Source of the DNA: Methyloversatilis sp. XJ19-49
GTDB taxonomy: Bacteria > Pseudomonadota > Gammaproteobacteria > Burkholderiales > Rhodocyclaceae
Assembly (NCBI RefSeq): GCF_024580145.1
Contig: NZ_JANINI010000006.1
Span: forward strand, 170,840 to 234,839
Direction of reading: 5' to 3'
Length of the DNA stretch: 64,000 nt
Made by a program: the position numbers and the translations under genes. Each line of letters opens with the position of its first letter. The stretch's first letter is position 1. This document shows, piece after piece, positions 54,501-63,172 of the stretch. The notes below the pieces were generated by a model. That model worked only from the letters and a program-made list of their open reading frames with translations. It made no database searches and was not told the DNA's origin.

Positions 54501-54820
54501 CGATGACGTCCATCTATGCGCTGAACGGCTTCACCGGCTGCGCCATGGCGCTGGTGGTTGTGATTCATCATGAGACCGGCGATCAACGCGCCCTGGTCGC
54601 GGCAGGCGAAGGCCTGATCGGGCGCGCCCTGCGTTTTGCGCGCCAGCTGCCCGCAGCACGGCCGCGCGTGAGGTATCTGCAGGCACTGTGGTGGATGGCG
54701 AGCGGTCGCCGCACACGCGGCGAACGCCGGCTGGCGCGGGTGCTGAACGATCTGCCGGCCGACATTGATCGTGCCGGATTCTCGGCCGGACTGCATTTGC
54801 CCCGTGAAGGAATCAAATAA
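51512..54820 (+). CDS. SARP/BTAD-family regulator with NB-ARC-type ATPase and TPR-like region (AfsR-like)
   Basis: 1102 residues. A winged-helix DNA-binding domain (MLQMHCLGDLTVVADGVAV...RMFWGELDEAASRANLRFVLTRLRQEL, 1-95) and a BTAD domain (about 96-245: GGLRLRKAPEFEDWLSLQRE...ALIRSYIDMGQPASAIAQYEA) are followed by an STAND ATPase with P-loop VGPGGIGKTH (298-306) and LLILDNFEQV, and a long helical tail. Such proteins switch on by ATP-driven assembly. They are common in actinomycetes and less so in proteobacteria. It lies between the pyp locus (divergent) and a PEP-CTERM gene (same strand). Confidence 0.88.
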   Translation: MLQMHCLGDLTVVADGVAVPSLANSKAAALWLYVALTGGACSRALLCRMFWGELDEAASRANLRFVLTRLRQELPAHVQADRTTVCVPSDARWNLDLFALDAPLSAVGESIPKLLALRVENFLGGLRLRKAPEFEDWLSLQRETLGGRYLGRLDEAATALRAAGDHRGEAEVLRRCLSIAPWSEPHHQALIRSYIDMGQPASAIAQYEACAKALRRELDAVPDADTLALYESALHADSAVDASPAACMTAVGMSGAQSLPVRRVTLDETLPWVGRGEEQARIVSLLSSAEARVVTLVGPGGIGKTHLALAVGALLSAHFADGACFVDLSDLAPQTGAECAALVAHRVAAALGIALPAGRERESLLEVLAPGRQLLILDNFEQVADARDLVAMLARHASGLRILVTSRHQLGLATEWIVRLGGLPFPDTEQWTPELRSAPAPSLFCELARRQQPGFDTDVDGVHVLRICRAVEGYPLGLVLAARWLATLSCRDVADRLCAGAQVLGEAPATSPENPRHSDMASVFDHSWRLLEPAEQQVLSALCMCRGGFTPDSALAFCGGTLAILAGLTAKSLLQPARHGRLDVHPLLRDFGERKLLQSGANGAVRDAHARHFLALLQAGHQRFESHADTVALDALRAEQGNLRVVFDHLVSSGAIDALARLLPGLCALYRMQGWFDELAGLLQRALAMQGLPSHCASSWQLWLSDVFFQLGRHAECRAAALECLARQGDIDMEQGSPNRHMLREFARTLNGRWWRYGNLDAEAEVLVSRAHNRLAQVYFFEGDRPRFVASSLRSINIVRAGSLPEHLASGALVLSYTPFKSEAARYAARAERCLDQAGMAEQAWTHEQLCLYRLAGGDLDAARVHGQTGADIFWRLRQYRNWGECTALVSYAHEFAGRLETARTHMLTLCEEGRRVREAASELWGLLALCTMDLRIAASTPHVDLHTIDRLAARVVDPNTQLLRHGVLAWWFARTGRREEALSSIDTFCRVFDRATMTSIYALNGFTGCAMALVVVIHHETGDQRALVAAGEGLIGRALRFARQLPAARPRVRYLQALWWMASGRRTRGERRLARVLNDLPADIDRAGFSAGLHLPREGIK

Positions 54821-54858
54821 AATCAATGGGATAAAAAAATAACGGCGCGATCTCCGCA

Positions 54859-54877
54859 AACTAACGCGCAACTAACG
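54859..54877 (+). promoter_or_regulatory. 11-bp-spaced direct repeat, candidate SARP box
   Basis: AACTAACG at 54859-54866 and again at 54870-54877, 11 bp apart, 79 bp before the next ATG. SARP regulators bind heptamer repeats at one-turn spacing. The upstream gene encodes such a regulator. Confidence 0.5.
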
Positions 54878-54955
54878 ACCTGTTCTTCATTGTTGGACCC
54901 TGCACCGCGCCGTCGTCTGCTCGGTCGATGTGCCCACCGGACTCTGGAGACCACA

Positions 54956-56422
54956 ATGAAGATCAATCCCTTATGCAGTCGCAGTCGTGCCCTTGCGACG
55001 CTGATGGCCGGACTGCTTGCAGGCGCCACGGCATCCGACGCTCGCGCGCTTGAACTGCTCACACAGAATGTGTCGTTCAACACCGCCGGCCAGAGCATCT
55101 GGAGCGAAGGCGATGCGTTCGATTTCAGCTACGCCCAGTTCTTCGGCGCCACATCGCCGCGCAAGACCAATGTCTACAACCCGAATGCGGTGTCGGGCAA
55201 GGTGGAAATCAAGGTGCTGCCCGACTTCGACTGGTACGTGAATCCGTACTTTTCCCTCACCACGGAGCTGACGGCGGGCATCGAAGTCGGCGCCAACATT
55301 CATGGCGGCTCCATCGATGCGAACCTCGACTACGCCATCGCCATTTCCGCCCCCGGACCCATCGTCCGGGGTGAGTACTTCCAGCTCGAGGCTGTCGCCA
55401 GCACCCGCGGCAGCAGCGCCTTTGCAACCCGCCCGGCCAACGCATCGGCGTGGGTGGATGGCATTCTGGACGCCTATGCGCAGAGTTTCATCCGGTTCGA
55501 GACTGCGCGTGACCTGGGCGACCACGACTATCGCCTGACCACCACGCTGGCCAATGTCGATGTGCGCAAGGAAATCGTGTCCTTCAACCGCGATGACAGT
55601 GGCCGACTGCGCATCATCGGCGCTGGCGACGTCGGCGGCGTCGGCAGTGTCTACACGCTACCTGCGGCGGCCCTGAACGGCTCCACGAGCGTGACCGCCG
55701 GCGACTGGCGGGTATCGGCGAACGGTGCGCTCGGCACCGATACGCTGACCGGTGCAGGCCAGACAACGCTGCTCACCGCAGATATCGACGTGGACCAGTT
55801 TCTGCTGAGCGGATCAGACGTACTGGGTACCCGGCTGCGCAGGGATTTCGGCGTCATCGACATCGATTTCGGTTACGAAGTCGTGGATCTGGACGCTGCA
55901 CTGACCGTCGGGCTGCAGCAGAGCTTCGAGGTGTCCGGCGACGTGCTCATGCAGCTCAGCTTCAGTGAGGCGGTGCGGCTGGAGAATATCGGCGAAATGA
56001 CACAATGGATCGGCCGGATCGACGAACTCCCGGCGATCGCCGTACTGGGTGACGATGTAACGGTGGATGCCCGATTCCTCGTCGATGCGACGCTGTCCAA
56101 CCGGACCGGCATCACGTTCGGCGCGTCTCTCGACCTGACCTTGCTGGAGCTGTTCGCCCGCGCGAGCTATGACGTGTCGTATTTCGGATCCGATCGTCGC
56201 GGGCAGTTCCTCAACGCGCGGTATGGCCCCGTGTATCAGTGGTCGTCCGCCTCGAACGCACTGGAAATCCCCGTGTTCGACAACGCATTCGCGCTGGGCG
56301 GTTTCCAGTCGGTCGACGGCGGAAGTTTCGTGCTGAGTGCGGTGCCAGAGCCCCGGACAGCAGGCCTGCTGTGCGCGGGTCTGCTCGTGCTGGGTCTGGC
56401 GGTGCGCAGACAACGGATCTGA
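54956..56422 (+). CDS. PEP-CTERM sorted exported protein
   Basis: 488 residues. Signal peptide (SRALATLMAGLLAGATASDARA), a large beta-rich body (QTTLLTADIDVDQFLLSG..., DIDFGYEVVDLDAALTVGLQQSFEV) and a C-terminal sorting signal: VPEPRTAGLLCAGLLVLGLAVRRQRI (PEP motif, hydrophobic helix, basic end). It should be cleaved by exosortase and exported to the surface or matrix. GGAGACC precedes the ATG. Possible target of the SARP regulator. Confidence 0.85.
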   Translation: MKINPLCSRSRALATLMAGLLAGATASDARALELLTQNVSFNTAGQSIWSEGDAFDFSYAQFFGATSPRKTNVYNPNAVSGKVEIKVLPDFDWYVNPYFSLTTELTAGIEVGANIHGGSIDANLDYAIAISAPGPIVRGEYFQLEAVASTRGSSAFATRPANASAWVDGILDAYAQSFIRFETARDLGDHDYRLTTTLANVDVRKEIVSFNRDDSGRLRIIGAGDVGGVGSVYTLPAAALNGSTSVTAGDWRVSANGALGTDTLTGAGQTTLLTADIDVDQFLLSGSDVLGTRLRRDFGVIDIDFGYEVVDLDAALTVGLQQSFEVSGDVLMQLSFSEAVRLENIGEMTQWIGRIDELPAIAVLGDDVTVDARFLVDATLSNRTGITFGASLDLTLLELFARASYDVSYFGSDRRGQFLNARYGPVYQWSSASNALEIPVFDNAFALGGFQSVDGGSFVLSAVPEPRTAGLLCAGLLVLGLAVRRQRI

Positions 56423-56556
56423 CCCGGTTTTTCAGCAGGGCATCCGTCGGGTGCCGAATGTTTCAGCAACGCGTCGCCGGCAAAGAGGTTCGTCCGACGC
56501 CGAAGCGCGCCTGAGGCGATCGGCGCGCGCCGATCGGGCACCGTGTCCGGGCAACG

Positions 56557-57480
56557 TCAATGAGGGGTGTGCCGGCGCTGCAGGGTGCGCGTGCCCACGG
56601 CGGCCCCGCCCAGCAGCATGAGCAGCCAAGTGTGCGGCTCGGGAATGGCGGGTGGCTGAACGTAGTCGTAGCCGCCCACGCCGTCGATGTAGACATCAAC
56701 GGCGGGGTCGGCTGAAGCGAAATACAGGTACGCGGAGTTGCCGTAGCTCGACTGCGATGCACGACCGTTCGCCACCTCGTCCGCCTGCCAGGCCGCAGTG
56801 CTGACACCGGTCGAGGCGCGCAGGCTGTAATCGACATCCAGCGTTTCGCCGATGTAGGCGATGAACGAGCCGCCCATGCCCGCAATGCTTCTCCGGGCGC
56901 TGTTCGAGGATTCGGTATCGCCGAACAGGACCGTCTCGATGCCGTCGCGTCTGCCGACCACGTTCAGATAAAGCGTGCCCTCGCCGATGCCGGTGATGTT
57001 GAACACAGTGCTCAGTGTGACGGCCGTGCCGTCGGCGAGTGTCGAAGAACGGATCCTGATACGGTCCTCGACCGCCGCATAACCGTAGCCGCTGATGCCC
57101 GGTACGAAGGCGCCGCCAATGCCGGTGACTTCGACCGTGACCCAAGCGTGCAGCGAACCCGGCAGCGCGAGCGCGTACGCATCGCCGGTCAGCAGGAAGT
57201 TCGGAACATCGCCGGTGTTGGTCGGTGCATACACTTCGCGCAGCAACTGGCTGCCCGTCGATACGCCATTCTGGTCGGTGACAAGCAGGGGCTGGTCGAG
57301 CAAGCGGTTGCACTCGCGCGTGTCGTTGTTGGTGGTGCAGGACGTGTTGCCGGGACCGATGACGTTCGGCTCGTATTTCGTCTCGACGTGCGCATATACG
57401 GAGGCTGTGGCCGCCTGGGCGGTCGGGCTGGCAATCGCGAAGAGGGCCGCGACGGTCGAGCTGGCAATGGCAATTCGCAT
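56557..57480 (-). CDS. PEP-CTERM sorted exported protein
   Basis: 307 residues. Signal peptide (IAIASSTVAALFAIASPTAQA), one cysteine pair (NTSCTTNNDTRECNRL), a beta-rich body and the sorting signal IPEPHTWLLMLLGGAAVG...RR. It is convergent with the PEP-CTERM gene at 54956 and unrelated to it in the body. Function unknown; probably an extracellular matrix component. Confidence 0.85.
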   Translation of the reverse strand: MRIAIASSTVAALFAIASPTAQAATASVYAHVETKYEPNVIGPGNTSCTTNNDTRECNRLLDQPLLVTDQNGVSTGSQLLREVYAPTNTGDVPNFLLTGDAYALALPGSLHAWVTVEVTGIGGAFVPGISGYGYAAVEDRIRIRSSTLADGTAVTLSTVFNITGIGEGTLYLNVVGRRDGIETVLFGDTESSNSARRSIAGMGGSFIAYIGETLDVDYSLRASTGVSTAAWQADEVANGRASQSSYGNSAYLYFASADPAVDVYIDGVGGYDYVQPPAIPEPHTWLLMLLGGAAVGTRTLQRRHTPH

Positions 57481-57736
57481 GCTCGCGACTCCCCGGGCTG
57501 AATGACTTCAGTGTAGGTCACCGCTACGACATGTACAGGGATGCGGCGGATCGCACGGATCCGGTCGTCGCATCGCCGCCCGGATCGTTCAAGCAATTGC
57601 CGCTTTTGTTCAAGCCGCGCGGCGCGCTTGTCTCTACAGTCGGGCTTCAATGGCGTTCGTCCGGTGGGCCGGTTAGTCTTGAGCCAGCCGCGGCGCGCCA
57701 GTGACCGGCTCACAGACCCATAAAGGAGGAGAACAG

Positions 57737-59383
57737 ATGAACACATCGACGGTGGCTGCGAAGGCAGCTGACGCGCAGGGCAAGGTGACGACTTTCGACG
57801 CGGTGGTGATCGGCGCCGGCGTGGCCGGCATGTACCAGCTGTACCGGCTGCGCCAGCAGGGGCTCAACGTGGTGGCCATCGAAGCCGGCTCGGCCGTCGG
57901 CGGCACCTGGTACTGGAACCGCTACCCCGGCGCGCGCGTCGATTCACAGGCCTACATCTATCAGTACTGGTTCTCCGAAGAACTGGCGAAGGAATGGAAC
58001 TGGAGCGAGCGCTTCCCGGCCCAGCCGGAAACCGAGGCTTACCTGAACTTCATCGCCGACCGCTGCGATCTGCGCAAGGACATCCGCTTCAACACCCGTG
58101 TCGTCGGCGCACGCTTCGACGAGGCGACGAACCGCTGGCAGATCCGCACCGATTCCGGTGAAGTGCTCGACGCCAAGTATTTCGTGTCGTGCGCCGGCAT
58201 GCTGTCGGCGCCGCTGACCTCGACCTTCCCGGGGCAGGAAACCTTCAAGGGCCCGATCTTCCATACCGCACGCTGGCCGAAGGAGCCGGTGCAGCTCGCC
58301 GGCAAGCGCGTCGGCGTCGTCGGCACCGGCGCGACCGGCATCCAGGTCATCCAGACCATTGCCAGCCAGGTCGGCCACATGAAGGTGTTCCTGCGTACGC
58401 CGCAGTACATCATCCCGATGCGCAACCCGAAATACGGCGACAGCGACCGCGCCGCGCAGAAGGAAGGTTTCCACGACATGCGCAAGCGTGTGCAGGGCAC
58501 CTTCGCCGGTTTCGACTACGACTTCGCCGGCGACAGCTTCTACGCCATGACGCCGGAAGCGCGCCGCGAAATGATGGAAAAGGTGTGGGCCGACGGCTCG
58601 CTGAGCTTCTGGCTCACGCTGTACCCGGAAATGTTCACCGACCAGAAGGTGAATGACGAGGTGTCGGAGTTCGTGCGCGAGAAGATGCGCGAACGCATCA
58701 AGGACCCGGTGCTGGCCGAAAAGCTGATCCCGACCAGCTACGGTTTCGGCACCCACCGGGTGCCGCTGGAAACGCAGTTCCTCGAAGCCTTCCTCCGCCC
58801 GAATGTCGAAATCGTCGACGTGAAGGCCTCGCCCATCGTGTGCGTGACACCGGAAGGCGTGAAGACGGCCGACGGCAAGATCCACGAACTGGATGTGCTC
58901 ATCCTGGCCACCGGTTTCGACGCCGGCACCGGTGCGCTGACCCGCATGGACATCCGGGGTCGCGGCGGCCGCTCGCTGACCGAAGACTGGAACAAGGACA
59001 TCCGCAGCACCATGGGCCTGATGGTGAACGGCTACCCCAATCTGTTCACCACCGCCGCGCCACTGGCGCCGTCGGCGGCGTTCTGCAACATGACCACCTG
59101 CCTGCAGCAGCAGGTCGACTGGGTGACCGACTGCATCAAGTACATGGAAAGCCATGACCTGAAGGTGATCGAGCCGACGAAGGAAACGGAAGACAAGTGG
59201 GTCGAGCACCACGACGAGATCGCCAACGCGACGCTGGTGACCAAGACCGACTCCTGGTACATGGGCTCGAACATCGAAGGCAAGCCGCGCCGCCTGTTGT
59301 CCTACATCGGCGGTGTCGGCACCTATCGTCAGAAGTGCGACGAGGTGACGGCGTCGAACTACGCCGGGTTCAGGATGCAGTAA
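57737..59383 (+). CDS. Flavin monooxygenase, Baeyer-Villiger type
   Basis: 548 residues. FAD-binding GAGVAG (26-31), the Baeyer-Villiger fingerprint FKGPIFHTARW (170-180, FxGxxxHTxxW), and the NADPH motif GTGATGIQ (about 196-203). It should insert oxygen next to a ketone using NADPH, like cyclohexanone or phenylacetone monooxygenases. AAAGGAGGAGAA precedes the ATG at 57737. The AraC gene downstream (same strand) is the probable regulator. Confidence 0.9.
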   Translation: MNTSTVAAKAADAQGKVTTFDAVVIGAGVAGMYQLYRLRQQGLNVVAIEAGSAVGGTWYWNRYPGARVDSQAYIYQYWFSEELAKEWNWSERFPAQPETEAYLNFIADRCDLRKDIRFNTRVVGARFDEATNRWQIRTDSGEVLDAKYFVSCAGMLSAPLTSTFPGQETFKGPIFHTARWPKEPVQLAGKRVGVVGTGATGIQVIQTIASQVGHMKVFLRTPQYIIPMRNPKYGDSDRAAQKEGFHDMRKRVQGTFAGFDYDFAGDSFYAMTPEARREMMEKVWADGSLSFWLTLYPEMFTDQKVNDEVSEFVREKMRERIKDPVLAEKLIPTSYGFGTHRVPLETQFLEAFLRPNVEIVDVKASPIVCVTPEGVKTADGKIHELDVLILATGFDAGTGALTRMDIRGRGGRSLTEDWNKDIRSTMGLMVNGYPNLFTTAAPLAPSAAFCNMTTCLQQQVDWVTDCIKYMESHDLKVIEPTKETEDKWVEHHDEIANATLVTKTDSWYMGSNIEGKPRRLLSYIGGVGTYRQKCDEVTASNYAGFRMQ

Positions 59384-59610
59384 GGCGTCGCCGGTCGCGG
59401 ACGCACGGGACGGGGGCCTGCGGGTCCCCGTTTTCATGTCCGCCTCGGCACGCGCCGCTCGCGACCCGGTCACAGCCGGGCCCGCGACGCTCTGGTAAGC
59501 TCGGGTCGGGGAATGCATGGCGTCGGCACGTGTCGAACGCGGAAGCCGCCCCGACAACACCGTTCAGGGCAGGCGATCGGCCGCACCGGACCGGCAGGAG
59601 GAGAACAACG

Positions 59611-60504
59611 ATGGGACGCGCCATCACACCGGAAGAGCTGCTTGACTGGGTGCCCGGAACCGTACTGTCGTCGAGCGACAAGCTCGGCTGGAAAGGCGTT
59701 TCCCACCGGGCCTATCATTACACCGGGCTGGACGTGGCCATCCCTCCGCTGGATCATTTCATGGTCGTGCGCTATAGCGCCGGCCAGACCCCGATGGACC
59801 GCTGCTTCGACGATCGCTGGTCGCGCGCGCACTGCGCGCCGGGCGACGCGTCGCTGCTGACCATGTCGCAGGCGTCGCACTGGCATTGGACGCAGGACGT
59901 CGATGTGTCGCACGTCTATCTGTCGAACACCCTGATGGACCGCGTGGCCGGCGAAGTCACCGAGCGCTCGGTGGCCGAGGTGAGGCTTCGTGACGTGCTG
60001 TGCGCCAAGGATCCGACGCTGGTCGCCATCACCGACGCCATCACCGGTGAGGCAAAGCAGCACGGCATGGGCGGTCCGCTGTACGTCGAGGCGCTCGGCA
60101 CCCAGCTTGCGGTGCATCTGCTGCGCAATTACGCCGACGTGCGCTTCCGTTCATCGCACGACCCGGGGCGTCTGTCGTCCGCGCAGCTGCGGCGCGTGCT
60201 CGATCTGATCGAATCGCGGCTGCACGAGGCGCTGACGCTGGAAGACATGGCCGAAGCGGCAGGACTGGGCGTGTGCACCTTCAGTCGGCGCTTCCGCGAA
60301 ACCCAGGGGCGCGCACCGCACGCCTTCGTGATCGACCAGCGCGTGAAGCGGGCGCGCGATCTGCTGACCATCGGCGATCTGGCGGTGAAGGAAATCGCGG
60401 CCTCGTGCGGCTTTTCGGATCAGGCGCACATGACCCGCGTGCTGCACGCCCGGCTCGGCCTGACGCCGGCAAGACTCAGGGCGTCCGGGCGCTCCGCCGG
60501 CTGA
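59611..60504 (+). CDS. AraC family transcriptional regulator
   Basis: 297 residues: an N-terminal cupin-like sensor and two C-terminal HTH motifs (LTLEDMAEAAGLGVCTFSRRFRETQGRAPHAFVI and LAVKEIAASCGFSDQAHMTRVLHARLGLTPARL). GGAGGAGAAC precedes ATG 59611. It follows the monooxygenase by 227 bp and probably controls it. Its 3' end overlaps the convergent gene by 29 nt. Confidence 0.92.
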   Translation: MGRAITPEELLDWVPGTVLSSSDKLGWKGVSHRAYHYTGLDVAIPPLDHFMVVRYSAGQTPMDRCFDDRWSRAHCAPGDASLLTMSQASHWHWTQDVDVSHVYLSNTLMDRVAGEVTERSVAEVRLRDVLCAKDPTLVAITDAITGEAKQHGMGGPLYVEALGTQLAVHLLRNYADVRFRSSHDPGRLSSAQLRRVLDLIESRLHEALTLEDMAEAAGLGVCTFSRRFRETQGRAPHAFVIDQRVKRARDLLTIGDLAVKEIAASCGFSDQAHMTRVLHARLGLTPARLRASGRSAG

Positions 60505-62176
60505 GGTCGCCGGCAAACGCGTCGATCAGCGTTTGCGTCAATCCATGCATCGGCCCGATCGCCGTCACGTCAGGCTGCAGCCCGCGACGGAATCCGGCCG
60601 CTTCCAGACGCGCCAGCAACGCCTCGTCGGTGCCGATCACGTGCACCGGCACATCCCATGACGCGTTCGGCCCGGTGACACCGCCGATCGGCTGGTGGTC
60701 GCCGATCACGATGAGCAGCATGTTCCGCGGCGCATCGTCGCGCAGCCAGCGGGTCAGCCAGTCGAACTGGTAACGCATCGCGTCGATGTAGGCCGGCGTC
60801 GGGTCGGTCCACGATACCGGCGCGGTCAGTGCCCGGGTCACTTCCTCATCGGAGAACGCATCGGCTGCGAGCAGTCGCTGCGGGTCGGCCAGATATGGGG
60901 GCACCGGCCGGAACGGCGCGTGCGTGGTGAGGGTCGGGAACACGATGAAGCGCGGCGTGCGCAGGGTCGATGGGTCGGCACTATGCAGCGCCACGGTGCG
61001 CAGGCCGTCGGCGTCGCCTGTGTCATCCGCCGCGCGGTGCAGCTCCTGTTGCTGCAGCAGCGCAATCGACACCTGGTCCGGAATGCGCCAGTAGCCGAAG
61101 GGCAGGCCGGCGTAGCCGGTGCTGTCGGCGTTCGCGAGGCGGTCGAAACCGTAGAAGGCACCCTCGGGCCAGGGGCGCTGCAGGCCGGGCATCCAGCCTA
61201 TGGTGCGGTAGCCTTGCTGCGCGAAGTGGTGGACCAGCGTGGGCCGCTGCGTGGTCAGCAGCAGCGCGTAGTCGTCCGGGTCGTGCGTGTCGATGCCGGA
61301 CAGCAGCGCCGCGTGCGCCAGCCAGGAAGCACCGCCGAAAGTGGGTGAAGTGACGCGCGCCGACACGACCTGCCGGCCGCCGGCGTCGAGCGCGTACTGC
61401 AGCGCGCGGCGCCGCTCGGCCAGCGCGGCCGCCAGTTCCGGCCGGTCGAGCGTGATCGCGCCATAGGCTTCGGCGAACAGCACGAACACGTCGGCGCCGC
61501 CGAGCGCGGCGATGTCGACGTCAAACGCCGGCCCTGCGCCGAGCTGTCGTTCCCGCGCGCTGCGCGACAGCGCGCGGCTCAGCAGGCTGGCCTGCGCCGC
61601 CACCATCGTGCCGACCGGCGGCGCGAACATCCGCTGCAGGTCATGATTGGCGATCGATGCAGCGCCGTGCGTCAGCAGTACGGCGCTCCCGAGCGCAGCC
61701 AGCGGCAATTGCCAGCGTGGCGTGGCCGCCGCCGCGGCAAGTGCGCGTACGCAGGCGCGCACCAGTGTGAACAGCAATGCCAGCCCACCGCAGGCGGCGA
61801 GCAGTACGGCGGCAATCTGCCAGCCGGCGGCGAATTCTCCGCCCATGCGCGCCAGCTGCCACAGGTGCCGGCCGTCCCACCAGGCGTTGACCGGCCGGCC
61901 GAGCAGCGCCGGAATGGTCACGTCGATGTAGTGCAGCAGCACCCACAGACTGGCGAGCACGGCGACGACGCCTGTCACGCATGCCGATACGGCACCGCGC
62001 CAGCGGGCCCAGAGCACCAGAGCGATGAGGGCGCCGAACAACTCGATCGACAGGCGCGCCTCCGGCCGCGGCCAGGCGCTCGGCCACAGATTGCCGAAGG
62101 CGAGCAGCGTATTGAGCACGATCAGCGCAAGCAGCAGTCGAAGAAGGCTGTAAAGCGTCATGGTCGGGTGGGGCAT
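60476..62176 (-). CDS. Inner-membrane sulfatase/alkaline-phosphatase-fold protein
   Basis: 566 residues. Five or six N-terminal transmembrane helices (to about residue 190) are followed by a periplasmic domain of the sulfatase/phosphoethanolamine-transferase fold (VFVLFAEAYGAI, FGGASWLAHAALLSG, PRFIVFPTLTTHAPF, NMLLIVIGDHQPIGGV). The nucleophile threonine/serine position of LtaS-type enzymes is not clear. Likely envelope-modifying. An alternative start is ATG 62161. Confidence 0.8.
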   Translation of the reverse strand: MPHPTMTLYSLLRLLLALIVLNTLLAFGNLWPSAWPRPEARLSIELFGALIALVLWARWRGAVSACVTGVVAVLASLWVLLHYIDVTIPALLGRPVNAWWDGRHLWQLARMGGEFAAGWQIAAVLLAACGGLALLFTLVRACVRALAAAAATPRWQLPLAALGSAVLLTHGAASIANHDLQRMFAPPVGTMVAAQASLLSRALSRSARERQLGAGPAFDVDIAALGGADVFVLFAEAYGAITLDRPELAAALAERRRALQYALDAGGRQVVSARVTSPTFGGASWLAHAALLSGIDTHDPDDYALLLTTQRPTLVHHFAQQGYRTIGWMPGLQRPWPEGAFYGFDRLANADSTGYAGLPFGYWRIPDQVSIALLQQQELHRAADDTGDADGLRTVALHSADPSTLRTPRFIVFPTLTTHAPFRPVPPYLADPQRLLAADAFSDEEVTRALTAPVSWTDPTPAYIDAMRYQFDWLTRWLRDDAPRNMLLIVIGDHQPIGGVTGPNASWDVPVHVIGTDEALLARLEAAGFRRGLQPDVTAIGPMHGLTQTLIDAFAGDLSRRSARTP

Positions 62177-62325
62177 CACTGGCCTCGGGCCTCGGGGGCT
62201 CTGATTTCGTGGCTCACGCTGCGTGGTCACGGCAGCAGACGTGGTGCAGGTTTCGCTGTCTTGTCGAACCGCCCGGTAGTATCGGACCGGACAGGCAGCG
62301 ACAGGGCATACAACGGAGACACGGC

Positions 62326-63156
62326 ATGGCAGACGGTGCAGGTGAAGGGCAGTCGGGCGACAGCCCCTGGTGGCAGGACCTGACGCCACGCGACATCGTG
62401 CAGCGCGCCGCGCGCGGTGGCGTGGCGCTGCTGCCGCTGGCGGCGATCGAACAGCATGGCGAACACCTGCCGCTGAGCACCGATCTCGATATCGCGAACG
62501 GACTGGTCGCGGCGGCCCTGCCGCGTGTGCGCGCCGATGTGCCGGTGTGCGTGCTGCCGCCGCTGGCCGTCGGGCTCAGTCTGGAACACACCGGTTTCGC
62601 CGGCACCCTGAGCATGAGCCCGGAAACCGCGCTGGCCGTGCTGGGCGAAATGGGCGACAGCGTGGCACGTGCCGGTTTCCGCCGCCTGGTGCTGTTCAAC
62701 AGCCACGGCGGCAACAAGGCGCTGGTGGATCTGGCCGCGCTGAAGCTGCGTGCCGCACACGGCATGCTGGTGGTGCGGGCCAATTACTTCCGCTTCGCAC
62801 TGCCGTCGGGCGTGCTCGATGCAGACGAACTTCGGCATGGGCTGCACGGCGGCGCGCTGGAAACGTCGATGATGCTGCATCTGGTGCCGCACGCTGTGCG
62901 CCGCGAGGCGCTCGGCGACTTCCGCAGCCTGGGGGTAAACATGGCGGCCGACGGTTGCCTGCTCGGACCGGAAGGTGAGGCGGGCTTCGGCTGGATGGCG
63001 CAGGACCTGCACGGTTCGGGCGCCACCGGCAACGCGCAGGGCGCTAGCGCCGCACTGGGCGCCCGGCTGGTCGATCACTTCGCCGCCCGGCTGGCGCAGC
63101 TGATCGACGAGGCGCACGACTTCGATCTGGCGCAGCTCAAGCCGGTGCCGCGCTGA
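62326..63156 (+). CDS. Creatininase family protein
   Basis: 276 residues, amidohydrolase of the creatininase/MftE family. Metal ligands lie in AAIEQHGEHLPLSTD (near residue 40), FNSHGGNKALV (near 125) and HGGALETSMMLHL (near 185). Substrates range from creatinine to peptide-derived amides (MftE) or formamidopyrimidines. CAACGGAGAC precedes the ATG. It is a single gene next to ribA, so a flavin or pterin-related amide is conceivable. Confidence 0.88.
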   Translation: MADGAGEGQSGDSPWWQDLTPRDIVQRAARGGVALLPLAAIEQHGEHLPLSTDLDIANGLVAAALPRVRADVPVCVLPPLAVGLSLEHTGFAGTLSMSPETALAVLGEMGDSVARAGFRRLVLFNSHGGNKALVDLAALKLRAAHGMLVVRANYFRFALPSGVLDADELRHGLHGGALETSMMLHLVPHAVRREALGDFRSLGVNMAADGCLLGPEGEAGFGWMAQDLHGSGATGNAQGASAALGARLVDHFAARLAQLIDEAHDFDLAQLKPVPR

Positions 63157-63172
63157 GCGGGCCGCCGCGCGC

